Shown here piece by piece: positions 21,873 to 51,701 of a stretch of 64,000 bases of DNA. The stretch spans positions 97,501 to 161,500 of the forward strand of contig JAJTWR010000034.1 of assembly GCA_021613335.1 (NCBI GenBank). The letters run 5' to 3'. Under the pieces are notes generated by a model that saw only the letters and a program-made list of their open reading frames with translations, ran no database searches and was not told where the DNA came from. Within the stretch, counting starts at the first letter, position 1, and each line of letters begins with the position of its first letter. Position numbers and translations under genes: made by a program. Source of the stretch: Whitmania pigra. Its lineage: Eukaryota > Annelida > Clitellata > Hirudinida > Haemopidae.

Positions 21873-23662
21873 TTTTCAACCTTTAACTTGTACTATTAAT
21901 CTAGAAAAACGGAAAAGTACATGCTTTAAGAAGTTCGTTGTGTCAATAACGAGCTTTGAGAGTACATAAACCCCAAAAAAAACTGAAAATGTAATCAACA
22001 AACCTTGTTGGAGAAAATTAGCATATGACCAAAGCAAAATCACACCATATCCTGCTAATTACTTAGTAACCTCAATTTTGCATTACTATAGCAACTCGAA
22101 CTGAATCAAGTAAATTTCTGTTGCAGATCTGTTTGGCGTGCCCTTCCGCTTCTAATATATTTGTTTACAAATGAATAGGATTGAATTCTTGTTGAGTGAA
22201 CTTAGCCAAAATAAATTCTGATTAATGTCATATTCACCTTTCAATTAACAATCTACTTAATGACTCGGCGTAAAATTTCATTTTTAGTATCTAGCACAAT
22301 AGTGATAGAGACAATAAATATACAAGCGCGCGATTAAACTAAAATCAAAATTGATTCGTCTACGACATATTATAAAAAGTTAGAAAAGAAACGTTATACC
22401 TTTGAATATTACAAAAATCTTGCAATATTTGCTAAAATATAAAATACAAGTATTGGCAAAATAACTCAAAACCAAGTAAGACAACTTAATCTATTTTTTA
22501 TTAATTTTTATTATATTAATTTATTATTGTCTGCTTACAAACTAAATTATAGGTTCCTACAATAGTTTTTTTACTTATAGTAGAAAAAAGATCTTCATAG
22601 AAGTTACTTTTTGTTTTGTTTTTTGTAATTTAAAATGATTTTGGTTTAGCATGTTTAAGTTTATAAAACATGTCTGCTTTTGTTAGTGTGTTTTGGCTTT
22701 TACATTGTCTAAAAACTGCGCCCATAACAACAACATTAATTAATAATGCTTCTAATAACAATAATCGGACCAATGACAGTAATAACTGTAAAATTGGAAT
22801 ATATTACAGCTGTCACCGAGCAAATCTAACTAAATAAACTGATTACTGAGAGGATGACAGAAGTGATTACCAATGATTGCCATAAGAGTGGCAACTGATC
22901 AGCATAACTGAATTACATCATCCAAACTGCAGCACTGATTGAATATTCTCAGAGACAATAGTTTTAATCATTCTTGTACGTTCATGCCATTTTGCTGGCT
23001 TCATGACAACTATTCGATTAAAGATGATTTGTTGGTCAATTAACTGTGCAAGTAACAAACGAAATAATTTTAATTTATTTTTTTAACGAGAATTCCCGAA
23101 GCTACGTATTACAACAATATTAGTTATTTATAATTATTATTCACAATTAACATTATCTATTGAGAAGACATTTTTTGTTGAGCTAGATTTCAGTCGTTTT
23201 TGATATAGTTGTCCATCGCGAAGCACCCAATTACCGCAAACTTTCAGCACTACGTTCCTTAACAGGAGGTCACCCCTGTTGTCTCTTTGTTTGGGCATCT
23301 CCCAATGAGTTAGGGTCACCCACAGTCATCAAAGGAAGCCACACACCCGCTGAAAGGGCATTTGCATATCCACGAACATTCTTGCATAAACACATTTCTA
23401 AAATTGGAGCCTCTGGGTTAATTGTGGAAACTGGTGAATGTGAGACCAACCACGGAACACAGTGACGAATCGAAAGCCGGCGGAACTAGTTAATCAATTC
23501 AGGTAATCTCGTGTCTACCTGTACAGAGTGATAAAGGTCGCATGCTCTGCAGTAAGCCGAGTCACTTTAGCTCGTAAACAGTGCTTGACTTTTTAAGTTC
23601 GCAAGTTCTGCTGGATTTCAGAAAACATTCAGATCTTTCGTTCGGTTTGCAAAACTTTCGTC
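21873..23662. promoter_or_regulatory. Head-to-head intergenic region between Shc and Dlg
   Basis: The two start codons face away from each other across 1790 bases, so both 5' UTRs and promoters must lie here or in unrecognised upstream exons. A GC-richer island at about 23160-23640 contains the octamer ATTTGCAT (23360-23367). A 60-residue minus-strand open frame (23137-23319, GTG start) also lies there and I do not recognise it. No TATA box could be assigned. Confidence 0.45.
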
Positions 23663-40458
<16,796 letters not shown>

Positions 40459-41433
40459 TTCTCCAAGGGTTTCATCACGAACTGTTCGACGATTTGAACG
40501 AATGAGTGGATGATTGGATGTGTAGATGGATGGACGGATGGATGTGTAGATGGGTGGACGGATTACAAAATCGCTAGACGTGTGTATGACGAGTAGATGA
40601 GCACGGACGAATGGGTAGAATGATGAACTGACGGTTATGAGTATGAACAGATAGAAGATGATGGATGGATCGGTGGATGAATAGAGATTAATGGGTGCAT
40701 AGATGGATAGATGGCAGGATGAATGGGCGGTTGGTCTTTTGATCAACCCATGGCTCCAGAACAATGAACGTCAACATTGATTTGTCTTCCATCAAAAGCT
40801 CTTCACGCTCCTCAAATCCTTGCAAATACGAAATCAACATCAAAGGAAGAAACGTTAAAAAGACTGATGAGGGATGGAAAATAAATTAAGTCATTAAAAA
40901 TGATGAATTAATGCAGTAAAAGTGATGAATTAATGCATTAAAAATGATGAATGTTTGTGTTAAAATCACTTAAAAGACACTTTTTAAAAGTTTTCTTAAT
41001 TTGCTTTTATCGTGATTAAAGACGAGAAATGGCTTCAACCGTTACCGCCTTTCTGCGACCATTTACCAAAACTTAAGATGTTAATTTAAAATATTTTATA
41101 TTTATATTAATTTAAAACTTAATTTAATGCGTTAAAGAATTTTCAATTCTATTTCTAATAAATTTAGTTGAATCAATAATATTAAAGTTATTATTATTAC
41201 TAATTAATTATTCATATTGATGTTATTATTATTATTATAATAATTATGTAGAACGATAGAATTTTACTTCGAATTTACCTGGTTTCATTACGTAAACAAA
41301 TGCTTCATCACGTGAGCAATCATCGTCAACAAACCAATGATTGCATATTAAACAGGCCAGAAATTCGACGCTTAACGGTATTTATTCAACGAACTGACAA
41401 ACAAATACGAAGTGAAAAAGTGCTTCGTTAAAA
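40459..41433. other. Dlg 3' UTR and flank
   Basis: After the Dlg stop comes a degenerate GGATGGATG-type patch (40500-40720), then a triple 23-base repeat of the AAAATGATGAATTAATGCA kind near 40895-40955. No further coding exon is seen. Confidence 0.6.
40880..40885 (+). terminator. dlg: Candidate polyadenylation signal of Dlg
   Basis: AATAAA 422 bases after the Dlg stop codon; the first canonical hexamer downstream that I noticed. Confidence 0.4.
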
Positions 41434-41695
41434 ATGTTCAACATAATATTTCAATTATTATGAAACTTAATATTTCAATTATTATGAAACTTAATATTTC
41501 AATTATTATGAAACATAATATTTCAATTATTATGAAACTTAATATTTCAATTATTATGAAACTTAATATTTCAATTATTATGAAACTTAATATTTCAATT
41601 ATTATGAAACTTAATATTTCAATTATTATGAAACTTAATATTTCAATTATTATGAAACATAATATTTCCATTATTATTAAACTTAATATAATTTT
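41434..41695. repeat. 24-bp minisatellite, about 11 units
   Basis: The unit ACTTAATATTTCAATTATTATGAA repeats head to tail with rare CATAATATT variants. The unit length is a multiple of three, so both strands stay open and produce a fake repetitive peptide (MKLNISII). Units are contiguous with no spacers, so it is not a CRISPR array. Confidence 0.95.
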
Positions 41696-42245
41696 AATAT
41701 TTCAATTACCATTCAACTGAATTCGATTACCATTCTCTCATCCCATATTTATTGCGGTTTTCCATAATTTAACGCCCTTATAAATTATTAAAGAACAATT
41801 TGAAGTAGAAAATATCGCTCCGAATGTATTTATTTAAAATTCAGAAAATTTTTTAATCGCCTATTTAAAGCATGATGACTTGAATTTTCAATTAATCAGA
41901 GATGCTATAGCATTATATTTCAAATAAACGTGATTTCAAATGTTATGTAATGTTTTCATTTTTACGATCTTGCACTGCTCTGTAAAAAATGCCTTAAACA
42001 ATATTAGTTATTGTGATTTAAAATACATTTCTCATGCCAACATATTATAAATAAAAAAAATATGCAGAATAATGGTCTCCTTTTGAAATAACTCCTAAAA
42101 TTAGCTGGATTGATAATAATTACGTTACAGTTCTTCAACATGTAAACCAATAGCAATTCCCATAATTTTCATCACCATCGTCAAAATCGTCATTGTCATC
42201 ATTAACATCAGCAGCATCATAATCTAAATCGCTGGTGCTGTCGTC

Positions 42246-42247
42246 AC

Positions 42248-42289
<42 letters not shown>

Positions 42290-42337
42290 TATCATCATTA
42301 TCATCATTATCATCATCATCATCATCATCATCATTAT
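42246..42337. repeat. (CAT)n microsatellite
   Basis: About 90 bp of CAT triplets with CATTAT variants toward the right; reads as poly-Asp on the minus strand. Confidence 0.95.
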
Positions 42338-42483
42338 CCTCACGCACAAAGCATCACGCCTCCAGGAGGTGATTCCAGTTGCTACAGATGGAGGTCATGA
42401 GAGTTTCCAATTTTAAACAACAATCTCAGAGCTTTCCCCAATCCACTCATAAACTACAATCGCCTCACTCCATCCCCAACTCC

Positions 42484-42672
42484 ATGCATGCATGCATCCA
42501 TCCATCCATCCATCCATCATCCATCCATCCATCCATCCATCATCCATCCATCCATCCATCCATCCATCCATCCATCCATCCATCCATCCATCCATCCATC
42601 CATCCGTCGATCCATCCATCCGTCCGTCCGTCCGTCCATCCGTCCATCCATCAATCCATCTATCCATCCATT
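42484..42672. repeat. (ATCC)n array with GTCC variants
   Basis: A tetranucleotide array whose right part switches from ATCC to GTCC units (42604-42650). The same switch occurs in the array at 44762-45070. Confidence 0.97.
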
Positions 42673-43189
42673 TTATTAAATTTATTATCACGTTTTAATA
42701 CAAAAAAAAATATATTCCTCTAGACCAATTTGAACTGTGATTAAACAGAATTACATCCTTGAGGGCGGTCAAGATGTGTGGAATACCTGTATGTTGTTAT
42801 TGACGGGTACGTGATCTCACTACCGAGATAACCTCACCTTAAGAAAACAACTTCCTTTAATCGCACCTCAATTGCTTTTTATACAAAAGTGTGCCATAAT
42901 CGATGCCATTATCATCTACATGTCATCAGCGTCGTCGTCGTCAGCATTGTCATCATCACCAAGAGTCTGTTGTAGGCGGAAGACGATTAATGGACGGCTG
43001 GACGTTAATCTAGAATATGAGAACAACGTCGAGTTGGGTTCAAGGTAATGATGATGATGGCGATGACGACGATGACGATATCAAGAAAACAATAAATATT
43101 TATAGGTATTGATAATATCGTTGTCGTGCCCACGAAGTAGGTGGTGCGTTAAGTATTAAACTTAATATTAACATACGTTTAGTTGTAAC

Positions 43190-43248
43190 TAACTTGTAGT
43201 TAATTTATATAGCGCCACATGCAAATCGTCAGAGGCGCTTCTTATTTT
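43190..43248 (-). mobile_element. 3' fragment of the local tRNA-SINE family
   Basis: Shares TTATATAGCGCC, about 20 variable bases, and AGAGGCGCTTCTT with the copy at 59685-59730. AGCGCC and GGCGCT are reverse complements and would pair as a stem. Confidence 0.6.
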
Positions 43249-43801
43249 TGTAGGTAGATAGTTACGATTAGTTAGGTGTATACATGTGTATTATAAATGT
43301 TTAGTTATGTAAATCAATTAGTTAAGTGTATGCAATGTGCATTATAAGTGTTTAAATCAATTAGGTGGTTATGATAAACACTTTAAAAAGTTCTACCAAA
43401 CAATTTCAAAACCAGAAGCAAAAGTCCAAGCCATGTGACTTATTCAAAAACCTTCTCGACTACGTTAAGCTTTCAATTTCGATTTGAATTTTCATCGTTG
43501 ATTTTTAAGAAATTATTTTGCTGAAATGCAATTATTAAGTAACTATATTTTCGCTTTGTCATCAAATTTTGTTTAATTAAACGATTTATAAATAAAGCAA
43601 AATAAATACATAAAATCAATTGGTATTATGTTTACGATGCAATCTATTGATTTATTGATCAGGTTACTGGCGCCGAAATAACAAATGAGGTTGTGCGAAA
43701 TAATATGATCAGCATAATTTATTAATTTATTTATGATAATGATCTTCCTTAACGATCGTGTCCGTCGTAAAGATTGATGCTTGCGTTTTTAATTTGTAGT
43801 C

Positions 43802-43924
43802 ATGGCACCGGTTGCCACTGACATCGACAATAACAAATTACTAAGGGAGCAGGAACTGAAAACGAAACTATTAGCGCTAATTGGGCGGAATTTCCGTCCA
43901 TTAATGTCGTCCAATGAAATTTGA
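43802..43924 (+). CDS. Short open frame or possible exon, unrecognised
   Basis: Begins with ATG directly after a TTTGTAG that could be a splice acceptor and runs 40 codons to TGA. The start MAPVATDIDNNKLLREQELK is charged and helix-like, and base composition is richer in GC than its surroundings. It is too short to judge. It could be an exon of an unrecognised gene or chance. Confidence 0.22.
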   Translation: MAPVATDIDNNKLLREQELKTKLLALIGRNFRPLMSSNEI

Positions 43925-44761
43925 GCTAAAAAGGTCAACCAGCGCAGGGTTAAGAGCCAAAAGGTTAACTTTTGCATAACGCTTGAAATATTTTCATTGA
44001 TCATCCTGAATGTCAGGTTGTAGTTAAATAGTAATAAATAATGTGAATGATAATAACAGTAGTAATAATGATATGGTAATAATAATAATATTAATAATAA
44101 AGTAATTAAAATTAATATTATAAAAATAATATTAGTATATTTATTCTTATTAATTGTAATAATAAAATTAAATAATAAAAATAATTAATAACAACAATAA
44201 TAATAATAATAATATACATAATAAGATACAATCATATATAATCAGGTATAATATTAATATTAAATAATAATTATTATTAATTATAATATATTATTATTAT
44301 AATTAAGCAATAAAATATTTTTAAGTCGAATAGTAATAACATTGTAAATAACAACATTGTATGTTATTTCTGAAATTTGTCTATTATTAAGCATTTAATA
44401 ATATTAAATGCCAACTGCTTTTAGTATCAGCACTGGCCAATCAGGTACATGAATGATATCACATTATAAAATTCTCGCAAAATATCAAACCACCAATTGG
44501 ATTAAAAAATATAACAACATAAAAATATTTTTTAAAAATGTTTGTATGGAAAAACATAACAATATTTTCTGAATAAATAACTGGAAGGAAATCTAAAATT
44601 GTTCGACATTTGAAACGTGATTAGAAATGTTTTATTTCAACTTTCACTTTGTTCGAATGAACGTACTTCGATGTTATCTGCAGATGAATTCAGGTCACAC
44701 AAGAAACATATTTCATCATTAATGAAGCATTTCGTTTAAACATTCCATGTATTCCATTCGT
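43925..44761. other. AT-rich intergenic DNA
   Basis: AT-only low-complexity stretches (44040-44400) with no coding sequence or element recognised. Confidence 0.5.
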
Positions 44762-45070
44762 TCATCCATCCATCCATCCATCCATCCATCCATCCATCCA
44801 TCCATCCATCCATCCATCCATCCATCCATCCATCCATCCATCCATCCATCCATCCATCCATCCATCCATCCATCCATCCATCCATCCATCCATCCATCCA
44901 TCCATCCATCCATCCATCCATCCATTCCATCCATCCATCCATCCATCCATCCATCCATCCATCCATCCATCCATCCATCCGTCCGTCCGTCCGTCCGTCC
45001 GTCCGTCCGTCCGTCCGTCCATCCATCCGTCCGTCCGTCCATCCATCCGTCCGTCTATCCATCCGTCAAT
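44762..45070. repeat. (ATCC)n array grading into (GTCC)n
   Basis: About 310 bp. The left two thirds are ATCC with one dropped base near 44925; the right third alternates blocks of GTCC and ATCC. Both strands stay open and create long fake peptides. Confidence 0.98.
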
Positions 45071-45942
45071 CCATGATAAATAATTTTTTCAAACAACCAA
45101 GAGTGCTAAGTTATAAACATGTTCAGTTTCTGACATTTTGTTGATGTTTTGTTGATTAACATCACAGTCCTCATTATGATAGTATAATCACAGTCATGAT
45201 CATATTTTTTTTAATCTCCGTAATCTCCTCTTAATTGTTGAAATCTTTTCCAAGATGAAATTCCAGATACTTGTTTCCATCCTTTATCTCGATCATACAT
45301 TCAGATCAGTTGTTCATATTTCCATCCATCAGCCATCCACCCATCCATTCACCCAATAATCCACTCATTCACCCAACTATCCACCAAACATTCCACCCAA
45401 TTACCACCCAGCCATCTGCCCAATCAGCCCTGCATCCATCAATCAACCCCATGGTAATCATGGTCACTTATCCTGCTGCCCACCCGCCCGAACGTTAGCC
45501 ACCCACTCAGGCAATCAGTCATTTACCAAGCATCACTCCTCGCCTGACAGAAAGCGAAAGTACTTCTTGAAATTACTCCTCTGAAGTCAATTGTCTGCCA
45601 TGTTCTTCCATTCTTCATCAGAATTTGATTTTTAGAGAATTTATTTTCTTATTTATTTTTATTTAATTTTTTATTTATTCTTATTTATTTTCCTATTTGT
45701 TTAAAACTATTATTTATTATTGCTGTATTCTGTTGAATGACAATAATGATAATTTATTACATAATTTATGTATAAATTGCCTATTATTTTTAATAAATGT
45801 TGTTAATTATTTCTATTCTAACTAAAGTGATTTGATAACATGATGCATATTATTTTTTAAAGTATTTTAATGATACATATTTTAAAGCAAATGTTATTAA
45901 TATTATTAATTGTTTTTGTTATTAATAATATTTTTATAACAG

Positions 45943-46348
45943 TTTCACATCTTTCCGAAGTCGTCACGCTTTGCAGGTACGTGCTACTCCTTTCGTACCC
46001 ATTGGGAGTGCCATCAATTTAAACCGTCCTTCGTCCTCCTCCTACTCCTCCTCCTTATCATCATCGTCGTCTTCCTCGTCTTCGTCGTCGTCTTCCTCGT
46101 CTTCGTCGTCGTCTTCCTCGTCTTCGTCGTCACCATCCTCCTCTCCTCGTCGTCATCATCGCCACCAGCAACATCATCCCCGTAATCTTCTTACTCATCA
46201 TGTTCTCCGTTTTCTAATAGATCTCAAATCGTATGAAGTTATTAAAGGAAAAGATGGTAATGAATGGTTATCATTTTATAACATCATCACGCCAATAGCA
46301 GTTTGTAAGGAAGAGTTGTGGGGCGATGTGATAATAACTAGAGCTTGA
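45943..46348 (+). CDS. Ser-rich open stretch or possible exon, unrecognised
   Basis: Open from an AACAG acceptor-like site to a stop at 46346. It reads FTSFRSRHALQ, then a Ser tract written with mixed TCN codons, then SYEVIKGKDGNEWLSFYN near the end. A strong donor (CAG then GTACGT) at 45977 would instead make a 34-nt exon and leave the Ser tract as intronic repeat. I cannot place it in a family. Confidence 0.22.
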
Positions 46349-46640
46349 TGTCATCTGCGAATACTTCGTGTTTGACTGAGTTGCCTGTAAACGCGTCCAC
46401 AACATCCTTTATGTAAAACAGGAAAAGCTCATCACTCACCACTTGGATCATCTCCATTGCTGGACGATTGGCTATTCACCTTGATGGCTTGAGTTCTATT
46501 CAATAGTTGTCCGACATTCAGTAAGCCTGAAGTAATTTTGGTGAGGCACTCAAAGGCCTTTTGATTTCAAACAATATGACGTCACTGGCCTGAATAATGT
46601 CTTTATACTCATCTTAGGACTTGTCAGTTTTGCAACTATT
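46349..46640 (-). mobile_element. CR1-like LINE reverse-transcriptase relic
   Basis: Read in reverse, three frames give pieces that follow the intact ORF2 in order: DVILFEIKRPLSASPKL (compare [19 protein letters not shown]), LLNRTQAIKVNSQ, then LFLFYIKDVV and EVFADDIKL, the catalytic box region. No frame is open throughout. Both ends are truncated. Confidence 0.75.
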
Positions 46641-48351
46641 AACAACTCATTAAGTATGCTTAAATTTTAAAATAATTTGGAGAACCACTGGGCACAAGTT
46701 GTGGATATAAATGAACTTGAAAACTTTAATAAAAATAAATTAATAAAATGTAAACATATTAAATTAATTTAATTTCATGAATAGCTTTAGAAATGAAATT
46801 ATAGGCCTTGAAGGATTTTGTTCAAAGCAATTTCTTTCACTTTGCGCATACTTGATTATGAAACCAATTAGGACCTTGCTGCCGACCAAAAATAAAACTA
46901 GGTTTTTTTTAACGTTTAAAATAAATATGTTTTTTATTTGAAACATGATATTTATATAAAATTGTTTTTAGCTTAATGCACTTAAATTATATAAAAGGGA
47001 ATATTTTATCTGAAAGAGGAGCATTTGACATCGGAAGAGAAAATTATTGCTTCATAATCTTGGGATTCTATTCGCAGTTTCAATTTTTAAATTTAAGATT
47101 TTCAGACAAGAATGATTTTCTTTATTTTTATCCAAATGTCGCTTTGTTTGACATAAATTTAATTTTATTTAATACACGCTTTTTATCCAATACTGCATTT
47201 TTGTAAGTTTGAAATATGTTTATAATTTCGAAAAGGTTAAATTCCGATAATTTCTGGGATTTGTGTTTCATTAATAAAATATCAGTCTTTCGTTTTATTT
47301 TCAATTTCTCAAATAAATATGTCCTCAAAAATAATTATCAAGCCTGCTCAATTAATTAATAAATGTACAATTATTTGTTAACCATTAATTTATTCTGAAT
47401 TGTGACGTCACACAAAAGTCATTTAATTCTACGAAAGCTTATTTTTTCACAAGAAACGAAGACAAATGCATCTTGTTGAATTTTCTGACTTTAAAAAATG
47501 ATGTGATTTACTGTGAAAGGTAGAGATTTGGGGTTTAAGAAAGTTGAAAAATTTGATTAATACTATCTTATGTTAAATTTATCTACTGATACAAGAAATA
47601 CAATAGATAGATAGAATTACAGTGACTCAATGAAATCTCTGGATTGTGTTAACACATCAATTTTAGAACAACCTGAAACAATGCTAATTTGCAGATTTAA
47701 CTGCACACAAGTTTTATTATATAAAATGCTGCCAACGTTCAATACATTTTTTATGAATTAATAAATAAATAAAATAATGTTATTTTCTAAATAGAATAGA
47801 AAAAATAAGAATAAAAACATTTTAATTTTAAATTCCTCATTTCCCTAGTTTGAGTAATTTCTTTTAATTTTTTATGTTTTTCGAGAATGTATTTTATGTT
47901 ATGGATTTCACATGAAATACATTTTATATAATGTATTATTCTACATGCAATTCATTTTATATTATGTAATATTATACATGAAATAAATTTTACATTATAT
48001 ATTTACAGATAATCCTCGATTAAATGCTAACAATTACAAATGTTCCGAATAGTAAGATTAAATGTGATGCTTTTCTCAGGCAGTAGGAACCTCATTGCAA
48101 TAATCTGTTGTTTACTTGACCAATGGAAATGCAAATGACAGATCCTCTTAGGTGGAAGTTGTGGCTGATTGGTTTTGTTTCCAGGATGTCTATTTATAGC
48201 TCGTAAAACTTTCAACTCTTTTTTACAAGACCGACATATTTTGTTGATTAAAAAAAATTCCATTTGCTTCGTTTATTCTCATGAAATCATCAATTTCAGA
48301 ATGTTTTTTATTTTATTTTAAAAATATTTTATATTACACTATATTATATAG
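46641..48351. other. AT-rich intergenic DNA, nothing recognised
   Basis: Low-complexity AT-rich sequence. A short alternating set of ATGTATT/TACATGAAAT motifs lies near 47890-48000. No exon or element is supported. Confidence 0.5.
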
Positions 48352-48534
48352 AGGAAGAAAGAGATTAAAAATGCATTTTTAGATTTAAAATCAAGTCTTA
48401 CAATCCACCTCACATCTCCTAACGATCAGAGCCAATTTCGCGAAGCCTCTTCCTTCATCATTGATTTCGAATCACAAAATTGTGCCAACAAGTCACGTGA
48501 TAGTCAGGAGAATCAGACTGCAGCTAAGAGATGA
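48352..48534 (+). CDS. Possible terminal exon, unrecognised
   Basis: The frame is closed by TAG exactly at an acceptor-like ATATAG and then open for 60 codons to TGA. It contains RKKEIKNAFLDLKSSLTIHL and ends NQTAAKR. Composition looks protein-like and stands out in an AT-rich region. In phase 0 it could follow the 34-nt exon candidate at 45943-45976, but I found no complete gene. Confidence 0.25.
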   Translation, partial: RKKEIKNAFLDLKSSLTIHLTSPNDQSQFREASSFIIDFESQNCANKSRDSQENQTAAKR

Positions 48535-51239
48535 TAATTATTAAGATTGTGATAATAATTAGTTTAATAATAATATTTCTGTGTTCAATTGTTTTCATCT
48601 GTTATGTGTGCAAGTGTCTGGCTGCCAAAGTATTGCATAACATATTAGGTCTTCTTAATTCAAAAATCAACAAATCAAGAATGTGTTTTAACATATTTTT
48701 TTATATATTTCTTTGTTAAATTAATCAAATGTCAAAAAACTTTAAAAAATATATTGACTGTATTCTTGACTGTACTCAGATCAGGAAAGATCAGGAAAGA
48801 TCAAGAAAGATCAGCCATGAAAATGAATGCAAAGCTGAACTTCTTCTGCAATTTGCCGCCTAAGTCTTAAATGAGAAAAATGTTGAAAACACATTCAGGG
48901 TTTAAAAAAAAGCAGACGAGGTCTTCTGGCGCGGGAAGAAGGAACGACTTTACGAATGAAAGTTGAACGGGCAGAGAAAAATAAATCTCCTTAATCGACT
49001 TCAATTCTCATCGGTCCTGCTTTTTCCCCCCTCAACCAGCAAATGAAATTTTCTCCTCACAGCCTTAGTTGTGCATGGATGTGCGTGTGTTCTTATCCGT
49101 GAATTAGTCTCAGAACACGCGAGTTGACGGCATCCCTGACTCTATCGCTAATTCATTATTGCTTTAAAAGTCATCATCATCGTCGTCGTCATCACCGCCG
49201 ATATGAGGGCAGAAGTGACAAGTACCCGGCCATTTTTTTGTGCCACCCAGGTCTGAAAATATCATAATCAAAGCTTCTTGCTTTTCCACTTACAAATTAA
49301 TTATTATTATTAATTAACGTGGGAGGTTGAGAATGCTCTGCCCAGGAGTTAGAAATTTCTGTCAACAGTCTTGGACACAATCTTTTAATCCTCAAAATAT
49401 TAGATATCTTACTAAATATCATAGTAAATTTCGTCGAAGATATATTAATAAATTTCGTAAAAAGTATCATCATAGCTATAATAATAAATATCATAAATAT
49501 TATCATAAATATAATCGAAAAGTAGTATTAATAAATATCATAATAAAAATATTATCATGTAAAATATTATATAAATATAATAATGAATATCATGTAAAAT
49601 ATTATCCAAAATAATATCATCACAAATACCATTGCAGATGTCATCGCCCTCTTTGTGAAACGTCTCGTGCAATCGTCATCATCATCATCACCATCCCCAT
49701 TGATGTGAATTGCCAACGTGAATGCATGGACAATAAAATACTGCTCATTGAATTCATCTACCTCAGTGTATTGACCTCTCAATGACGTACGTGTCGTCAA
49801 TGATATCGATAAATTCAGATATTTTATATTTGTCGATATCTAATGAAAATATAATTATTAAATATTCATAAAAAAACTAAAATTATTAAAAAGGATTGGA
49901 TTATATTTAGTTGTAATATTATTTGGTCAAGTTTTAAAAAATCTTTAAAAAATTAACATCATAACTTATCATTTCTGTAAATAATATTGCATTTATTTAG
50001 TTAATTTAAAATAATCACGCTCTAGAAAATGTACGAGGGATGCCGAATAAATGATGGTCTATGCAAATTGTGACATTATTGAGACTTTGTCATTTCCTCC
50101 AAACCTCTTCAAAGATTCGAAACATCCGCTTTAAAAATATTTCACGAATATATTTTTCGTAAAATTATTTCACAAATATTTCCTCGTAAAAATATCTTAC
50201 AAATATATTCATTGTAAAAAGATTTTAATTACATAGACATCATACAAATATTTTTAGCTTCAAAAATAACAAAATTATTATTTAAAATATTACTTGGAAT
50301 TATTTACAACTTGAATAATAATAATTTCATCTTTATAATAAAAACATATTTTAAAAATGGTTTAAATTTATAACTTTAATAATAACAAAATAAACAGCGA
50401 AAGCATTTAAAAATACAAAAAAACATTTTGTTAGATATTAAAAAAACATTAAGATGCTTATTATAATTTTAATCATTCGTTTTAAATTTGATTTATTATT
50501 CGATTAAATTTTCTGAACATTTAAGTATTTTAATTTCAAAAATTATCTTCGCCTCATTCAAAATTTGAGAAAGATGGATTTCCGTGTTTTACATTTTTTG
50601 ACAATTTAAATTAATTAACTGACAAATAGAAAAAAAAACATTTCTTGAAAATTATTTTGGAAACAATTGATAAATTTGTCATTAAAATATAAAATATAAG
50701 AAATTCTTGGGTGTTTCTTTTTGTTTTAAAATATTTTATTTTCGTCATTTTATATACCATTGAGGTTTAATTAATGAAGAATGATTTTAGTTATTTAATT
50801 TAATTTATCTAAATAAAGCTCATACTCAAAAATATTTACATTTACAGAAATGAATAATTACACCTTATTATATCAAAAATATGAATACAATATGAGTTAA
50901 ATAAATATCAAAGTGGATGCAAGAGTTTGTGTTTCCCATTTAAATAAAAAACAAATAAATCACAATTTTATTTTAATTAAAAAAATTCAACAGATTAAGT
51001 GTCAGAAATTGCATCATAATAAATATCAACAATGAACTATGTCAAGTATAATTTTAATTTTTCATTTTAATATAAAAATTCTTCAGAGTCAATGCTGGAA
51101 ACTACATCGTTATTATAGAATAACAAAATTATTAAATTCAAGTCTTGGATGTTATGTTTTCTATTATTGTCATATCTCTGCCAACAACGTCCTTGTGTCT
51201 CATAAAACTCTTGCCAGGAATGAACCTGGAACATCTATC
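48535..51239. other. AT-rich intergenic DNA, nothing recognised
   Basis: A patch of ATCATAAATAT-type repeats lies near 49395-49610, and a GATCAGGAAA triplet repeat near 48777-48812. No exon, RNA gene or mobile element could be supported. Confidence 0.5.
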
Positions 51240-51701
51240 CCTGGCAATTGCTTGTTTGGCTAACAAGCGAGATCTCACATCCCACAAGAGTTAGCCAGTT
51301 TGGTTTTGACCAACTTCACTTGCGAAAATATTATTGTGGATTATTGTGTTCGACCATAAAAGCCATCAACACCAGCTCAGCTTGAGTAACTTTGAATTGA
51401 GAGCTCGTTAAAAGTTTTAAGAAACTGGCCAACATCCAAAGCTGTACATCCGTTCTTTACGTTTTTTTCACATGTTTCTGCATCTGTTTGTGAGCCAGCA
51501 GTCCTGATTTATTAGTGAGTTATTAATCAATAATTAGGAACAAACTTTACTCCGAAAAGTAATTGTTGGGATCTGGTTGTGTCCAATTCTTTAGTTCGAA
51601 GTCAACCAATCATCATTGAATGCCTCATTGTACCTCATCTTAGCTTTCCTAAGAGCTTGATCGACACTGCTAGCAACTGCAGTAACTGCGTCACCGTCCA
51701 T
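51180..51701 (-). CDS. Possible two-exon gene start, unrecognised
   Basis: An ATG at 51701 in a good context opens MDGDAVTAVASSVDQALRKAKM and reaches an AG-GTAC donor at 51634 (phase 2). An acceptor at 51241 in the matching phase continues with DRCSRFIPGKSFMRHKDVV. No later exon was found and no family is recognised. On the other strand a short ATGGCGGGAAAAAAG start overlaps the area, so even the strand is uncertain. Confidence 0.22.

Larger units (their letters stand above)
41696..43801. other. Repeat-rich intergenic DNA
   Basis: Contains the CAT and ATCC arrays listed separately and a SINE tail near 43190-43245. Otherwise it is AT-rich, with no supported coding exon. Confidence 0.5.

Noticed and set aside
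41412..41720. CRISPR array
   Set aside because: Units are contiguous without spacers and the genome is eukaryotic.
44719..45076. Repetitive MDGW / HPSI proteins
   Set aside because: Shadow frames of an ATCC array, present on both strands and in several registers.
48531..48719. Small hydrophobic membrane protein
   Set aside because: Starts inside AT-rich repeat-like DNA; Ile/Phe-rich composition is what such DNA gives by chance.
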